Assembly: GCA_947311845.1 (NCBI GenBank)
Contig: CAMZMU010000027.1
Location: 25,326,368 to 25,390,367, forward strand
DNA: 64,000 nucleotides
From: Poa pratensis
Lineage: Eukaryota; Streptophyta; Magnoliopsida; Poales; Poaceae
Reading direction: 5' to 3'
A program made the position numbers and the translations under genes. This document shows positions 1 to 10,336 of this stretch, in pieces. The notes below the pieces were generated by a model. It worked only from the letters and a program-made list of their open reading frames with translations. It ran no database searches and was not told where the DNA came from. Numbering within the stretch: the stretch's first letter is position 1; each line of letters opens with the position of its first letter.

Positions 1-487
1 GTTCCTCAAAAAAAAACAGCCCCACGGTGACGGCGCGATGACATCACTGATGGCCGTGTCCGCCACGGCGGCGCGCCAGGGCGTTTTAGGAAGATTTGCG
101 CCGGCGGACGCCGCGCCCGTTGGATTTCTGCGTAGTAGTATTAGGTGTAACAATGTAAATCTTTCTTTTAGTTATTATCATTAGTGAAAGTGTTTTTTTT
201 ATTGGCAGTAATATGTACAGTGATCGAATTTTATGCATAGGATTACATGAAGTATATAGGATTAGATAGAATTTTATACATAGTGATCAATATATTACAG
301 GAAAGTAAAAGCAAAGTCCACTGGATGTTAAAACTACTCATAAATAAGGAGGACCTCAGGAGATTGAAACTTTTTCTTGCACTTTCTTCAGTTGTTGATA
401 AAAACATGGTAGAACAAAAGTATACTCATAGGTTTCAGCATGGTCTTATCTAGCTGGTCTAGGCCATAGAACTACAATGCTACCATA
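1..487. other. Host sequence left of element 1, no clear gene
   Basis: The first 120 bases are GC-rich and look like the edge of a coding or promoter region cut by the window start. The rest is AT-rich. No open frame here has a recognisable domain. The segment ends in TACAG, the target duplication of the gypsy element that follows. The host sequence resumes at 14831. Confidence 0.5.
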
Positions 488-492
488 TACAG

Positions 493-1430
493 TGTCGTGG
501 TGGGATCATGACAGATGCCATGGTATGGCTTAGTTGGGGCCGAATGGTCGTTGGGGGAATCCGGGGAGGGTTTATGCACTCAAGATGTGCACAAGCAAGA
601 ACATGCAAGAAACACAAGAACATGAACAAGAAACCAAGAAATCCAAGAACACAAAAGACACCACGATTGTACCCAGGTTCGGGGCCTTCGTGAGGAAGTA
701 AAACCCCTACTCCTGCCTTTTCTCTCAATATATCAGTGTGTTCTCAGGTACAAGGTGCTCCTCGAGCTGTATGAGCTGCTCAAGTGAGAGCTCTCGATAG
801 AAGATGAACTATGAAGGGGAAATGAGCTAGGGTTTTTTGCCGTCCTCCTCCTGGAGGTAGAGATGCCGCATATATCATGGGCCGAAGTACAGTTTTACCC
901 CTGCCTACAACTAACAATGGCATGGCCAAAAGGTAGAAGACAAGCCTCTGCCTCCTGCCAGCTCAACGGCCGGACTGTCAAGCCAGACAGGCCTAGCTTT
1001 CCTCTTCCGGTATACTTCAGTAGCCTGCCGGGTCTAGCCTGTAGACCTTTCCCGAAATAGCCAAGTCAGCTCCTAGGCCCCGAGCTTCCGGGAAACCCGT
1101 GGACGGACCTCGCCGTCCTCTGAAGCTTCGGGCCACGAGCTCTGCGCGCGCCCGTGACCTCTCTGACATGCCTCGACCTTGCTGCCAACCTCGGATAACA
1201 CTCCTGATTCTATACCTCGGTAGAGAATACCTTATTCCTGTGGTAGCTAGCTGACTACCCGAGGTTGATATCTCGGAGGATATACCTCGGAGAAATATAC
1301 CTCAGACGTACGCCTTACGTCGGATGACGCCTCCTGCGTCCTTGCTCAATCGTTATCTCGGACAGCTTACTGCCTTAACCCTTACATGTCTTTACTCATC
1401 TTTACCCTACCCGGGGGTAACCCCCCGACA
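493..1430 (-). repeat. 3' LTR of element 1
   Basis: The plus strand runs from TGTCGTGGTGGG to ACCCCCCGACA, and both termini match the other LTR at 13878-14825. It differs by about a dozen substitutions and a larger number of single-base indels counted by eye. The indels lie mostly in this copy: the sister LTR and the LTRs of element 2 agree with each other against it. The polypurine tract flanks it at 1431-1445 (minus strand CTTCGGGGACTAC). Confidence 0.93.
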
Positions 1431-1876
1431 GTAGTCCCCGAAGCTGATGTGGTCTTGCAGCCTCGGATGAAAGGCCGCATCGGGTTCAACCCGAAACCAC
1501 ATGCGCTACAATGTTTTGCAGGTCACCGAACCAATACCCGGAAAATCCATCGGTTTGTTCCTCGGGCCATACTGCTTTTCCGAAGTATCAGCGAGATCTC
1601 GGACATCAACCCCTCGATTCCTGCGTCCTTACTGACTTCGGTCAGAGAACACTGTTCACGTGTCCTATCCGTCACTTCCTGGTCCACGACAGTCAAAGCA
1701 CTCGAGTGCCTTCCACCACGCTCCAGTAACCGCACCGCCCGACGGTTTGCCTCCTGCAACCGATCCTGTGGCCTGCTCGCCCACCGCTATCTTCGTGCCA
1801 CGTGTGCCATTGTGCACAAACGATCCCACTCGCCGCTCCGATAACCGCGCGGTAGTGCGCAGTTACCGCCCGCGGT

Positions 1877-1883
1877 TATAAAT
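1877..1883 (+). promoter_or_regulatory. TATA box of the opposite-strand gene in element 1
   Basis: GGTTATAAATGCAGG lies inside the retrotransposon, outside the LTR, and points along the plus strand, opposite to gag-pol. A pyrimidine-rich leader (CCCTCTTCTTCCTCATCC) follows about 25 bp later. The ATG of the spliced gene is at 2368. A likely leader intron runs from a GT at 2064 to the AG at 2351-2352 (CTCTCTGCAG). Confidence 0.65.
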
Positions 1884-2367
1884 GCAGGCCCAGGGCAGTG
1901 CATCCCTCTTCTTCCTCATCCACTTGCCGTTTCGCCTCCATCGCAACCAGCGCCGCCGCTTCCAGTCGGGAAGAAACGCGTTCCCGCCGCCGCCGACGAG
2001 CAGCTCCTTCGTCGCCGTTGCGGACGCGTCGTCAGCGCCGCCTTTGAGCATTTCATCTTCACGGTACACACCTCTTTTCTTGTTATTCTTAGCATTGCTC
2101 TTGGTTTCTCCCTCTTCGCGTTTTGGTTCTTCATATATTCTTGATTAAAACTTCATTTATCTCCTCCGGTAGATCTTTCTTGTATACTCCTTTGGGTAGA
2201 AAGTAGTTTCTTGCCTCGGATAGCTACTCCCTAGCATGGATCTGCCTCTATGCACATAAGATAGCCACCAAACTCCTCCTGAGTTAGCCAAATATTGTGC
2301 TAGATTGCAGATTCCCTTTTTCCTTTACTGAATTTTTGCACACTCTCTGCAGATTGACTCTGCCGAG

Positions 2368-5300
2368 ATGTCTCCGCCTGAGACTTCGGAACAAACCGAG
2401 GTTCATGACCTTGAACTAGAGGTCGGCGAGCGCGCCGGCTGGGAGGGTTCGGATGTTACCCCGGACGAGATCCAATGGCTCAGGGACACTCGGCGGATTC
2501 CCGCCGAGGTAGAGTGCCGCCTAGCCGAGGGCGAACTCGAGCCACAAGTCAGATCAGGGGAACGGGTGGTCTTCGTCGCGCACTTCCAGCGCGGCTTCGG
2601 ACTGCCCGTCAGCGATTTCTTCCGGAGCTTCCTGGACAAGTTCGGGCTCCAGGTTCATCATCTCCCCGCCAACGCCATCACTACTCTCTCCTGCATCGTC
2701 TCCTTCTCTGAGGGATACCTCGGCCTCAAAGCCACGGTAGACCTCTTTTCTCGCTACTTCCAACTTAAGCGGCAAGTGATCCCGGCTCCAAAAAACAAGG
2801 ATCTGCCCAAGCTTCTAACCGCCTGCGGAGCTGCCACCATAGCTCCTCGCCGAAACTCCATCTTCCCACGTATCACTACTCCGGACACCGTTCGCAAGTG
2901 GCTCCGGACGTGGTTTTACGTGAAGAACTCCGGCGAAGAGGACTTCCTCAACCTGCCGGCGTTTAACCTCAGCCCTCCTACAGAACAGCTCAACTGGGAC
3001 TACGCTCCCCCTCACACCGGCGAACTCAAGTCCATCCACGGGTATATTGCGAAATGGCAGGACCCGGAGGACCCCGAGAACGACGGGAAAGTCCTGACGG
3101 CTGACGACCTGGCCTGCACATTCGTGAAGCGCAGGGTCTCCCCTCTCCAGGCGAGGTCTCACAAGATCTGCCACATGAGCGGTCTTTATGACCCCACCCG
3201 ACATACGCACATTGCACTGGACAATGCCGCGGTAGCTCGGCGAGTCCGAGCTATCACCAAGTCCAAGATCTCTGATGCTTGGACATGGGGAAGGGAGCCC
3301 CACTACAGGACCAAGCCAGCGAAACAGGTACGCTATTCCGACGTTTTCTTCGATACTCCTTTACCACCGAGGTCTTGCTACCGACGTTCATCTTGACAAT
3401 TTTCTTCCTAACTCCTTTTCATATATCTGCCATACAGCTGTTCGCCCGCCAGACCGCCGAGGATGGAGTCCATCCTGCGGACCACTTCGGCGAGGATCTC
3501 CCTGTCGAGGACCCACCATCCAACGTGGACCCTGACGACGAGGATTTTATGCCCATTGCCTCGGCCCGCATCACCACCGCGGGTAAGCCTCAAGCACAAG
3601 CTTCAGTTCAAGAGATTTCGGATGACGAGGAGGGGTTCCTTGTCGTGGAACCAATAAACGCGGTACCTCTCTCCTGCCTTCCTCACCTTCCGAACTTTAC
3701 TCCAGCAACCAGCCGGAAACGCGCTGGTGCCGCAACTCCGGCCGCCGAACCATCCGCCACTGGAGCCTCCGGACCCACTGAGGCTCCGGTCAAGAGACGC
3801 CGGCTGAAGAAGTCCGGACATCCTCCTCATGCCCGGGGGGCAGGAGGCTTCCTACCTCGGATGGGTAATGCTTTGCTTCTATAGCCAACAATGTTTGTTG
3901 CTTAAACATATTATCTCGGTATTAACACTTGACCATCTTCTTTTCGTTGCAGTGCCCCCATAGACGTGGATCAGGAGGTATCCTCCATGACTGCACCCGT
4001 TGGTGCCTCTGAAGCCACGACCTCCCCGACGAACTCTCGCCCCGGATCTCCTCCACCGAGGTCTGGCCCGGCTTTGGGGAAATCTGCCCCCACCCGAGGT
4101 CAGACTTCTCCGCGTCCTCAAACGGATGCGGAGACCAATCGCGCCAGGACTTCGGCTACCACCTTGCCGGAGCCTCGACTCTCCCCCCGAAGCCAGACTG
4201 CCCGCAACCAACAGCAGCAACAGCAGAAGCATCAGCAGAAGCAACAGCCCCAAAAACCACTCCGCCAAACCACCTTGCCGTTGGAGAAGGGCAAGGAGAA
4301 AGAGAAAGAGACGGTGAAGTCCAAGGTCACCCCCAAACCAACATCTGGGTCTGGCACCCTGACTATCTCTTCTCCTTCAAGGATCCAACCGAGGTCTCCT
4401 CCCCCGGTGACACGCCGAATTCCTCCATTCGCCGCACCCATTGATGAGACTGCCCCTCCGGCCGAAGAATATGCTCGGAGGGCATCTCTCATATTGGATA
4501 ATCGGCCTGCTTCAAGTTCCGAGGCTGCTTTGGCCGTGGAGGCCTCGATTAGGGGCATCGAGCAGGGCGGACCGTGGGGATTTCCTCCTCTGCGCACTGA
4601 TAGTGGCCAGAGCCTCGGCTCCTTGGAACATTACAATGCAGACTGGAATTCTGCAGACGAGGTCTCCTCGGCCTCCTTAGCTGCTCCGGTGGCTGAGCAT
4701 CCCGCGGGAAACAGCGCCTGCGGCCGAAGCGTATATGATCTACAAACTGCTGCCCTTCGTGCTGGTCAAACCATCGACGTAAGTCCTATTCTCTTTACTT
4801 TCATGCAGTATCTCATCTAATATCCACCATCCCCAGTCCCCGAGATTCGAGGTAAACTATTGACGCTCCGTCGGAGTTAAAATTGTTTGGCTTGAATCTC
4901 AACTTTCCATTTTCATCCGACGTATCCAATCCATTTTATCTCACTTTAGCATGCACCTCGGGTACGAGTCCCCGAGACTCATGTCGAGGCATACCCCGAC
5001 AACATTTTCCCAATGATTTGACTCCGAGTCCCCGAGACTCTTGTCGAGGTATAACCTTTCTAACCGAGCTATATGTTTCTTCCTTGCAGAATACTATGAA
5101 CATCCGTACGGACGTCTTCCACTCTCTCTTGTTCGCACACAAGAACCTCCATGATGCGCACAAGGCCGCACTTGCAGCGAAGAAAACGTCGGATGACCAG
5201 CTAGCGCAAGAGAAAGCCGAGGTATCTCGGCTGGTAAAGGAACTGAAGCGCATTGATGGGCTCCGGAAATCAGAAACGGAGAAGCTGAAGGATGAGAAGG

Positions 5301-6273
5301 ATAAGGCCGTCGAGGCAGAGAAGAAACTTCGGGAGGACTCTGCCAAGGACCACCAAGAAGCTCTCCAAGTAGCCGAGGTCCGCGCCAACTCGGCCACAGA
5401 AGCTTTGGAAGCTCTGCAGGCGCAGGTCAACCAGTTTCTCCCGACGCTGCAAACTATCAACGCGAGATGGACAGTAAGTTTCTTGCCTCCCTTAGCTTTT
5501 CTTTGTCCTCCACACCATTGGTTTTCTGCCGAACCATTTCTCACACTGATAACAGGCTACCCTACTATAGAGCATTTTACCTACACCCAAGTTGCGGCCC
5601 GCAGCATCACTGGTCGGCACAGGGAGAGGCGGAACGAACAGAACCCCGATTGGACCGTTGAGGACCATATCGTGGCCATCAAGTCTAGGATCAATCCCTT
5701 GAAGACCATTGGGTCAGAACTCCTCGACGCAGGTCTGTGTGCTTTCAAAGCCTTATGGCCTCTTGCTGATGCTCCGAAATCTACCGAGGATCTTGCCTCC
5801 AAGCTTCGTGAAGCCGAACAAAGACTCCGAGAGTGGCGTTCATCTTCAGCTCGCGCTGGAGCTGATGCCGCTCTCAAATTCATCATGACTTGGTGCGAGA
5901 AGATCGACCTCGAAAAGATGGACACTCTTCGCCGAGGCTCGCCCTGGTCCTCGGACCCAACTCTCATCAAGCGCCGCGAAAAGATGGCTGCCTTCTTCGC
6001 TGGATATGCCAACACGAAGAACTTGAGCGAAGGAGACACCTACTCCGACGCCGAGGATTACGCGCCAGAAGACGAGGAATACGAAACAGATCCGACGTCG
6101 AGGCCGAGCAAGGTGACGACGGTGAAACCCGCGAAGCAGAAACCGAGGCTCCTCCCCAACCTGATGCCGAGGTTACTGCCGACGTTGCCAGCACTTCCCA
6201 GGCTACCTCGGCTCCGGACGAAATCCCTGCTGCATCGGCTGCTGCCGACGTAATTCCTGACGCCTCGACCTGA
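2368..6273 (+). CDS. Opposite-strand spliced gene of element 1 (PF04195-like 'putative gypsy type transposon' protein)
   Basis: Best exon model: 2368-3327, 3438-3864, 3964-4778, 5090-5473, then about 5556-6273. The introns of 110, 99 and 311 bp have GT/AG ends and keep the frame. Exon 1 begins MSPPETSEQ and holds the conserved block FGLPVSDFFRSFLDKFG...LKATVDLFSRYF (residues about 77-130), typical of the plant family called 'putative gypsy type transposon'. Exon 3 is rich in S, P and Q. Exon 4 (residues about 734-861) is a long charged helix that should form a coiled coil. Exon 5 has a conserved end (WCEKIDLEKMD) and an acidic tail. The biochemical role is unknown. Two flaws: splicing 5474-5555 would break the frame, though the unspliced reading is open; and near 6095 a one-base shift is needed to reach the natural-looking tail ending at the TGA at 6271-6273. 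It is antisense to the genomic RNA. Confidence 0.75.
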
Positions 6274-6426
6274 ACTTATGCTTGGCCAGAAAACTTCATT
6301 AAATCCCCGGTATGCCGGGACGCAGATGTAATCAAACTTAAGTAGTTCCTTTGCTACCTCTATTACTATTATGCTCATCCGAACCATGCTTTTCTAGGCT
6401 TTATATCGAATCCTTTTGAACAAGTG

Positions 6427-6812
6427 CCCGAGTTCACTTTCGTGTTTACTATAGTTGGCAGTCTCTGCTCTTGTCTGCCATTCTGGCGTTCGACAGTCGA
6501 GTCACAAGATTGTTGTTCATAGCATACAGTACTTAGTAAATTCCGAGGTATAGTTCAAAGTCATCCGACATAAAGAAGAAGTAAAAAACAGGGGTTAGTA
6601 AACGACATATGCCGGACTGTCTTTTTGGACCGAGTCCCCGAGTTCATTTTCATGTTTCCCATGTTCTTTCGTCTTTGCTCTTGACTGCCATGCTGGCGTT
6701 CGTCAGTCGAGTCACAAGATTAGTTACACAGCATACAGTACTTGAAGTTTGAGACGAGGTTCAAAATAGTCCGGCATACGAACGAAAAAGAAGTACAAAC
6801 ATAAAACAAGCA
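6427..6812. repeat. Tandem duplication of about 220 bp between the convergent genes of element 1
   Basis: The block with GAGTTCACTTTCGTGTTT, CTGCCATTCTGGCGTTCG, CAGTCGAGTCACAAGATT and CATACAGTACTT occurs at about 6427-6600 and again, diverged, at about 6650-6812. It lies between the 3' end of the antisense gene and the 3' end of integrase, where the two transcripts converge. Non-coding. Confidence 0.75.
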
Positions 6813-6899
6813 TGCGTAATAGCGAGGCAGTCCCCGAGCTCATTTTTAAGGTGCCGAGGTTTTTATTAAAGATCAGCCGAGGTACATACATTACTTCCT

Positions 6900-8510
6900 T
6901 CAACAGTAGAAGGGTCGGAGTAGAGCTACATTCCATGGACGCTGAAGCTCCGCATCGGGTCTATCCAGCCCATCTCCCCTTGGCTCCTGTGCATCTATAA
7001 GATAGTACGAATCATTGTGCAAAGCTCGGCTCACAATGTATGGTCCCTCCCATGGAGGTGACAACTTGTGCCGACCTTTGCTGCGCTGAACAAGCCTCAG
7101 CACTAGGTCTCCTTCATTAAACTTTCGGGGTTTTACATGCCGGCTTTGATAGCGTCGGAGACCCTGCTGATATATTGCTGACCGAGATAAGGCCAATTCT
7201 CTTGCTTCCTCAAGCAGATCTACAGCATCTTCCCGAGCTTCTTTAGCCTCGGCTTCTGTGTACATTGCCACTCTGGGCGCATCATATTCAATGTCGGTTG
7301 GCAGCATTGCCTCGGCCCCATAGACCATGAAGAATGGCGTATAGCCTGTTGATCTGTTCGGTGTGGTCCTTAAACCCCACAGAACTGCTGGTATCTCATC
7401 GATCCAACACCCCGGTGTTTTCAACAGTGGTTCTACTAGCCGAGCTTTGATTCCGGCCAATACCAATGCATTTGACCTTTCTACTTGCCCATTAGCCTGT
7501 GGGTGAGCCACCGAGGCTACATCAAGTCGAATTCCCTTACTCATGCAGAACCGAGCAAACTCTCCGACAGCAAAGTTCGTGCCGTTGTCTGTAATGATAC
7601 TATGAGGATATCCATATCTCAGGATTATTTCCTTCAAAAAGGTCACTGCCGTATGACCATCCACTTTTCGGATTGGCTTCACCTCGATCCACTTAGTGAA
7701 TTTGTCCACCATCACCAGTATGTGAGTCATATTGCCTCGGGCTGGCTTGAATTCTCCCACCATGTCCAGACACCAAACTGCAAAGGGCCACGTGATAGGA
7801 ATGGTCTTGAGCGCCGAAGCTGGCATGTGCTGCTGCTTGGCGAACCTTTGGCACCCTTCACATTTCCGAACTATATCTTCTGCATCGGCATTGGCTGTGG
7901 GCCAATAGAACCCGTGCCGGAACACCTTGGCCACCAGAGCTCTTGTGCTGCAATGATGTCCACATTCTCCTTGGTGGATTTCTAAAAGCATCTCCTTGCC
8001 TTCAGCTGGTTCGACACACCTCTGCAACACCTCGGTCACACTTCTCTTGTATAGCTCCTTGTTGATGATGGTGTATCCCTTAGCTCTCCTCTGGATTCTC
8101 CTTGCCTCGGTTGTATCACTTGGCAAACTTCCGTCAGTTATGAAGTTCATTATCTGCTCCGCCCATTCCGGCACTGGATGTAGAGGAAAAAGGCTCTCAT
8201 CTATCTCCATTGGTTCGGCCGCCATGATCTCCGCCATGATTGCCTTTACCATTGCTCGGCCAGTCCCCGAGTGTTGGTGCGAAGTCCCCGGGCCAGATCC
8301 GAAGCTCCCACCATCCACGTCCATGGGAAAAGCTCCATCAGTCCCCGGGTACTGCGAAGCAGTCCCCGATTTCGGCCAAACGCATCCGACGTCTACCTCC
8401 ATAGGCTCAGGCTCCGGATTTGGTGGTAAGAAAATTGATTCGGAATCAGGAGAAGGCTTGATTGAAGGAGTCTCAAATGATTCAGTGCTATCCCCGGTGG
8501 CACCGGTTCT
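6900..8510 (-). CDS. Integrase region of element 1 pol
   Basis: Inserts retroelement cDNA into chromosomes. Counting from the M at 8402, the zinc-binding HHCC domain uses H143, H149 or H150, C181 and C184. The catalytic core DDE residues are D213 (CLDMV), D272 (TDNGTNF) and E308 (GQVERS). A conserved C-terminal domain follows (GDLVLRLVQ, WEGPYIV), ending at the stop at 6900-6902. The frame stays open upstream to about 8510 through a linker with ESFETP and LPPNPEPEP, so the M at 8402 is not a true start. The preceding RT-RNaseH part is in another frame, which implies a one-base indel near 8505. The integrase itself is uninterrupted over 500 residues. Confidence 0.93.
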   Translation of the reverse strand, partial: RTGATGDSTESFETPSIKPSPDSESIFLPPNPEPEPMEVDVGCVWPKSGTASQYPGTDGAFPMDVDGGSFGSGPGTSHQHSGTGRAMVKAIMAEIMAAEPMEIDESLFPLHPVPEWAEQIMNFITDGSLPSDTTEARRIQRRAKGYTIINKELYKRSVTEVLQRCVEPAEGKEMLLEIHQGECGHHCSTRALVAKVFRHGFYWPTANADAEDIVRKCEGCQRFAKQQHMPASALKTIPITWPFAVWCLDMVGEFKPARGNMTHILVMVDKFTKWIEVKPIRKVDGHTAVTFLKEIILRYGYPHSIITDNGTNFAVGEFARFCMSKGIRLDVASVAHPQANGQVERSNALVLAGIKARLVEPLLKTPGCWIDEIPAVLWGLRTTPNRSTGYTPFFMVYGAEAMLPTDIEYDAPRVAMYTEAEAKEAREDAVDLLEEARELALSRSAIYQQGLRRYQSRHVKPRKFNEGDLVLRLVQRSKGRHKLSPPWEGPYIVSRALHNDSYYLIDAQEPRGDGLDRPDAELQRPWNVALLRPFYC

Positions 8511-10336
8511 TTGGATGAACCGAGCTTGGACAATACGTCGGCGGCTTCATTCTCCCCCCGAGGTATGTGCTTGTACTCACATCCTTCGAAAAACCCAGAC
8601 ACCTTTTGCACATGAAACCGATACAACTCCATGTTCGCATCCAATGCATCCCAAGTGCCGGTGGATTGATGCACCACCAAAGCTGAATCGCCGAAGCATT
8701 CTATACGCCGGACGCCTATCTCCTTTGCCACCTTGAGCCCATGGATCAGGGCCTCATACTCCGCCACGTTGTTCGACGCCGAGAAATGGATTTGCAGCAC
8801 ATACTTCAACTGGTCTTGCTTCGGCGAGGTTAGGACTATGCCGGCACCTAATCCGACCTTGGTCTTGGACCCATCAAAGTGCATCTTCCAATAATTATAG
8901 TCCGGCAAGGGCGGCTCATATTGCATCTCGGCCCAATCGCATAAAAAGTCCGGCAGCGCCTGCGACTTGATTGCATCTCGCCTTTCATAATGCGGAGTGT
9001 ATGGAGATACCTCGATCGCCCATTTGGCAACTCGCCCAGTTGCGTCCTTGCATCCGATGATCTCCGAGATTGGAGCATCACATACCACCGTCATGGGATG
9101 CTCTTGGAAGTAATGCTTCAGTTTCTTAACCGCCAGGTATACTCCGTACGTCATCTTCTGGTAGTGGGGGTAGTTTTGCTTCGACGTGGATATCACCTCG
9201 CTCAGGTAGTAGATTGGTCTCTGCACCGATTTGCCTCCTTCGTCTCGCTCCACCACCACTGCAACACTTACGACCCGGTTTGTAGCCGCAATGTATATCA
9301 ACATCGGTTCATTCTGCAAAGGGGATGCCAACACCGGAGCAGTGGATAACATCTTCTTCAGCTCATTGAACGCCGCGTCCGCCTGCGGGGTCCAAGTGAA
9401 ACTGGTACTTTTCTTCATAAGTTGATACAATGGTAAGGCTTTTTCTCCTAGCCGACTTACAAACCGACTTAAAGATGCAAGGCATCCCGTGAACTTCTGC
9501 ACATCTTTTAAACAGTTCGGCAACTTCATTCTTTCGATAGCTCGGATCTTAGCCGGGTTAACTTCTATACCTCGGCTCGATACGAGGAAACCGAGCAATT
9601 TTCCAGCCGGGACACCAAAGGTGCACTTGTCCGGGTTAAGTTTCAACCGATACTTTCTTAAATTTGCAAATGTCTCTTCGAGGTCTTCGATGAGAGTATG
9701 CTTCTTTTTAGTTTTGATAACAATATCATCGACATACACTTGCACATTCTTGCCCATTTGAGAATGTAAGCACTTCTGCATACACCTTTGATAAGTTGCC
9801 CCGGCATTTCTCAAACCGAAACACATGACACGATAGCAATACGCCCCGTACGGGGTAATAAAGGCAGTCTTTATTTGATCATCAGTGTTCAGTGGGATCT
9901 GGTGAAAACCAGAATATGCATCAATAAAAGACAACAGCTCACATCCAGCCGTAGAATCGATCACTTGATCAATCCGAGGTAAAGGAAAGGGATCCTTCGG
10001 GCACGCCTTGTTCAGGTTGGTGAAGTCAATGCACATGCGCCACACCTTGACTACCGCCGGTTCGTCCTTCTTTTTCTCCACGAGGACTGGATTAGATATC
10101 CAGTCCGGATGCAGCACTTCCATGATGAAGCCTGCAGCCAGTAACTTCGCCAGTTCTTCGAGTACCACCTTTCTTCGGTCATCTGAGAGCCGCCGCGTCG
10201 GTTGACGCACTGGTTTCACCTCTGGCCGAACAAACAAAGAGTGCTCTGCCAACTCCCTCGGAACACCTGGCAGGTCTTTAGCCGACCATGCAAAAATGTC
10301 CCGATTCTCACGGAGGAAGTGACAGAGCGCGCTTTC
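8393..10336 (-). CDS. Reverse transcriptase with two RNase H domains, element 1 pol
   Basis: Copies the element RNA into DNA and degrades the RNA strand. Counting from a codon at 10252, RT motifs are MCIDFTNLNKACPKD (73-87), FIDAYSGFHQI (109-119) and the catalytic YVDD (173-176). A first RNase H region follows (about 310-440). Its usual catalytic aspartate is replaced (IYIAATN where TDASD-like sequence is normal), so it is probably inactive. A second RNase H (about 457-580) keeps D460, E498, D522 and D572, and is presumably the working one, as known for Tat elements. The frame runs in phase with gag-protease and is separated from it only by the TAG at 10337-10339. It runs out of frame near 8500, giving a false tail to 8393. 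Confidence 0.93.
   Translation of the reverse strand, partial: ESALCHFLRENRDIFAWSAKDLPGVPRELAEHSLFVRPEVKPVRQPTRRLSDDRRKVVLEELAKLLAAGFIMEVLHPDWISNPVLVEKKKDEPAVVKVWRMCIDFTNLNKACPKDPFPLPRIDQVIDSTAGCELLSFIDAYSGFHQIPLNTDDQIKTAFITPYGAYCYRVMCFGLRNAGATYQRCMQKCLHSQMGKNVQVYVDDIVIKTKKKHTLIEDLEETFANLRKYRLKLNPDKCTFGVPAGKLLGFLVSSRGIEVNPAKIRAIERMKLPNCLKDVQKFTGCLASLSRFVSRLGEKALPLYQLMKKSTSFTWTPQADAAFNELKKMLSTAPVLASPLQNEPMLIYIAATNRVVSVAVVVERDEGGKSVQRPIYYLSEVISTSKQNYPHYQKMTYGVYLAVKKLKHYFQEHPMTVVCDAPISEIIGCKDATGRVAKWAIEVSPYTPHYERRDAIKSQALPDFLCDWAEMQYEPPLPDYNYWKMHFDGSKTKVGLGAGIVLTSPKQDQLKYVLQIHFSASNNVAEYEALIHGLKVAKEIGVRRIECFGDSALVVHQSTGTWDALDANMELYRFHVQKVSGFFEGCEYKHIPRGENEAADVLSKLGSSKEPVPPGIALNHLRLLQSSLLLIPNQFSYHQIRSLSLWR

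Noticed and set aside
2403..3303. Minus-strand frames over the first exon of the antisense gene
   Set aside because: Shadow frames of a GC-rich coding exon; they have no domain and overlap the better supported plus-strand protein.
7485..8736. Plus-strand frames over integrase and RT (166 and 246 codons)
   Set aside because: Shadows of pol. The minus-strand frames show clear catalytic motifs.
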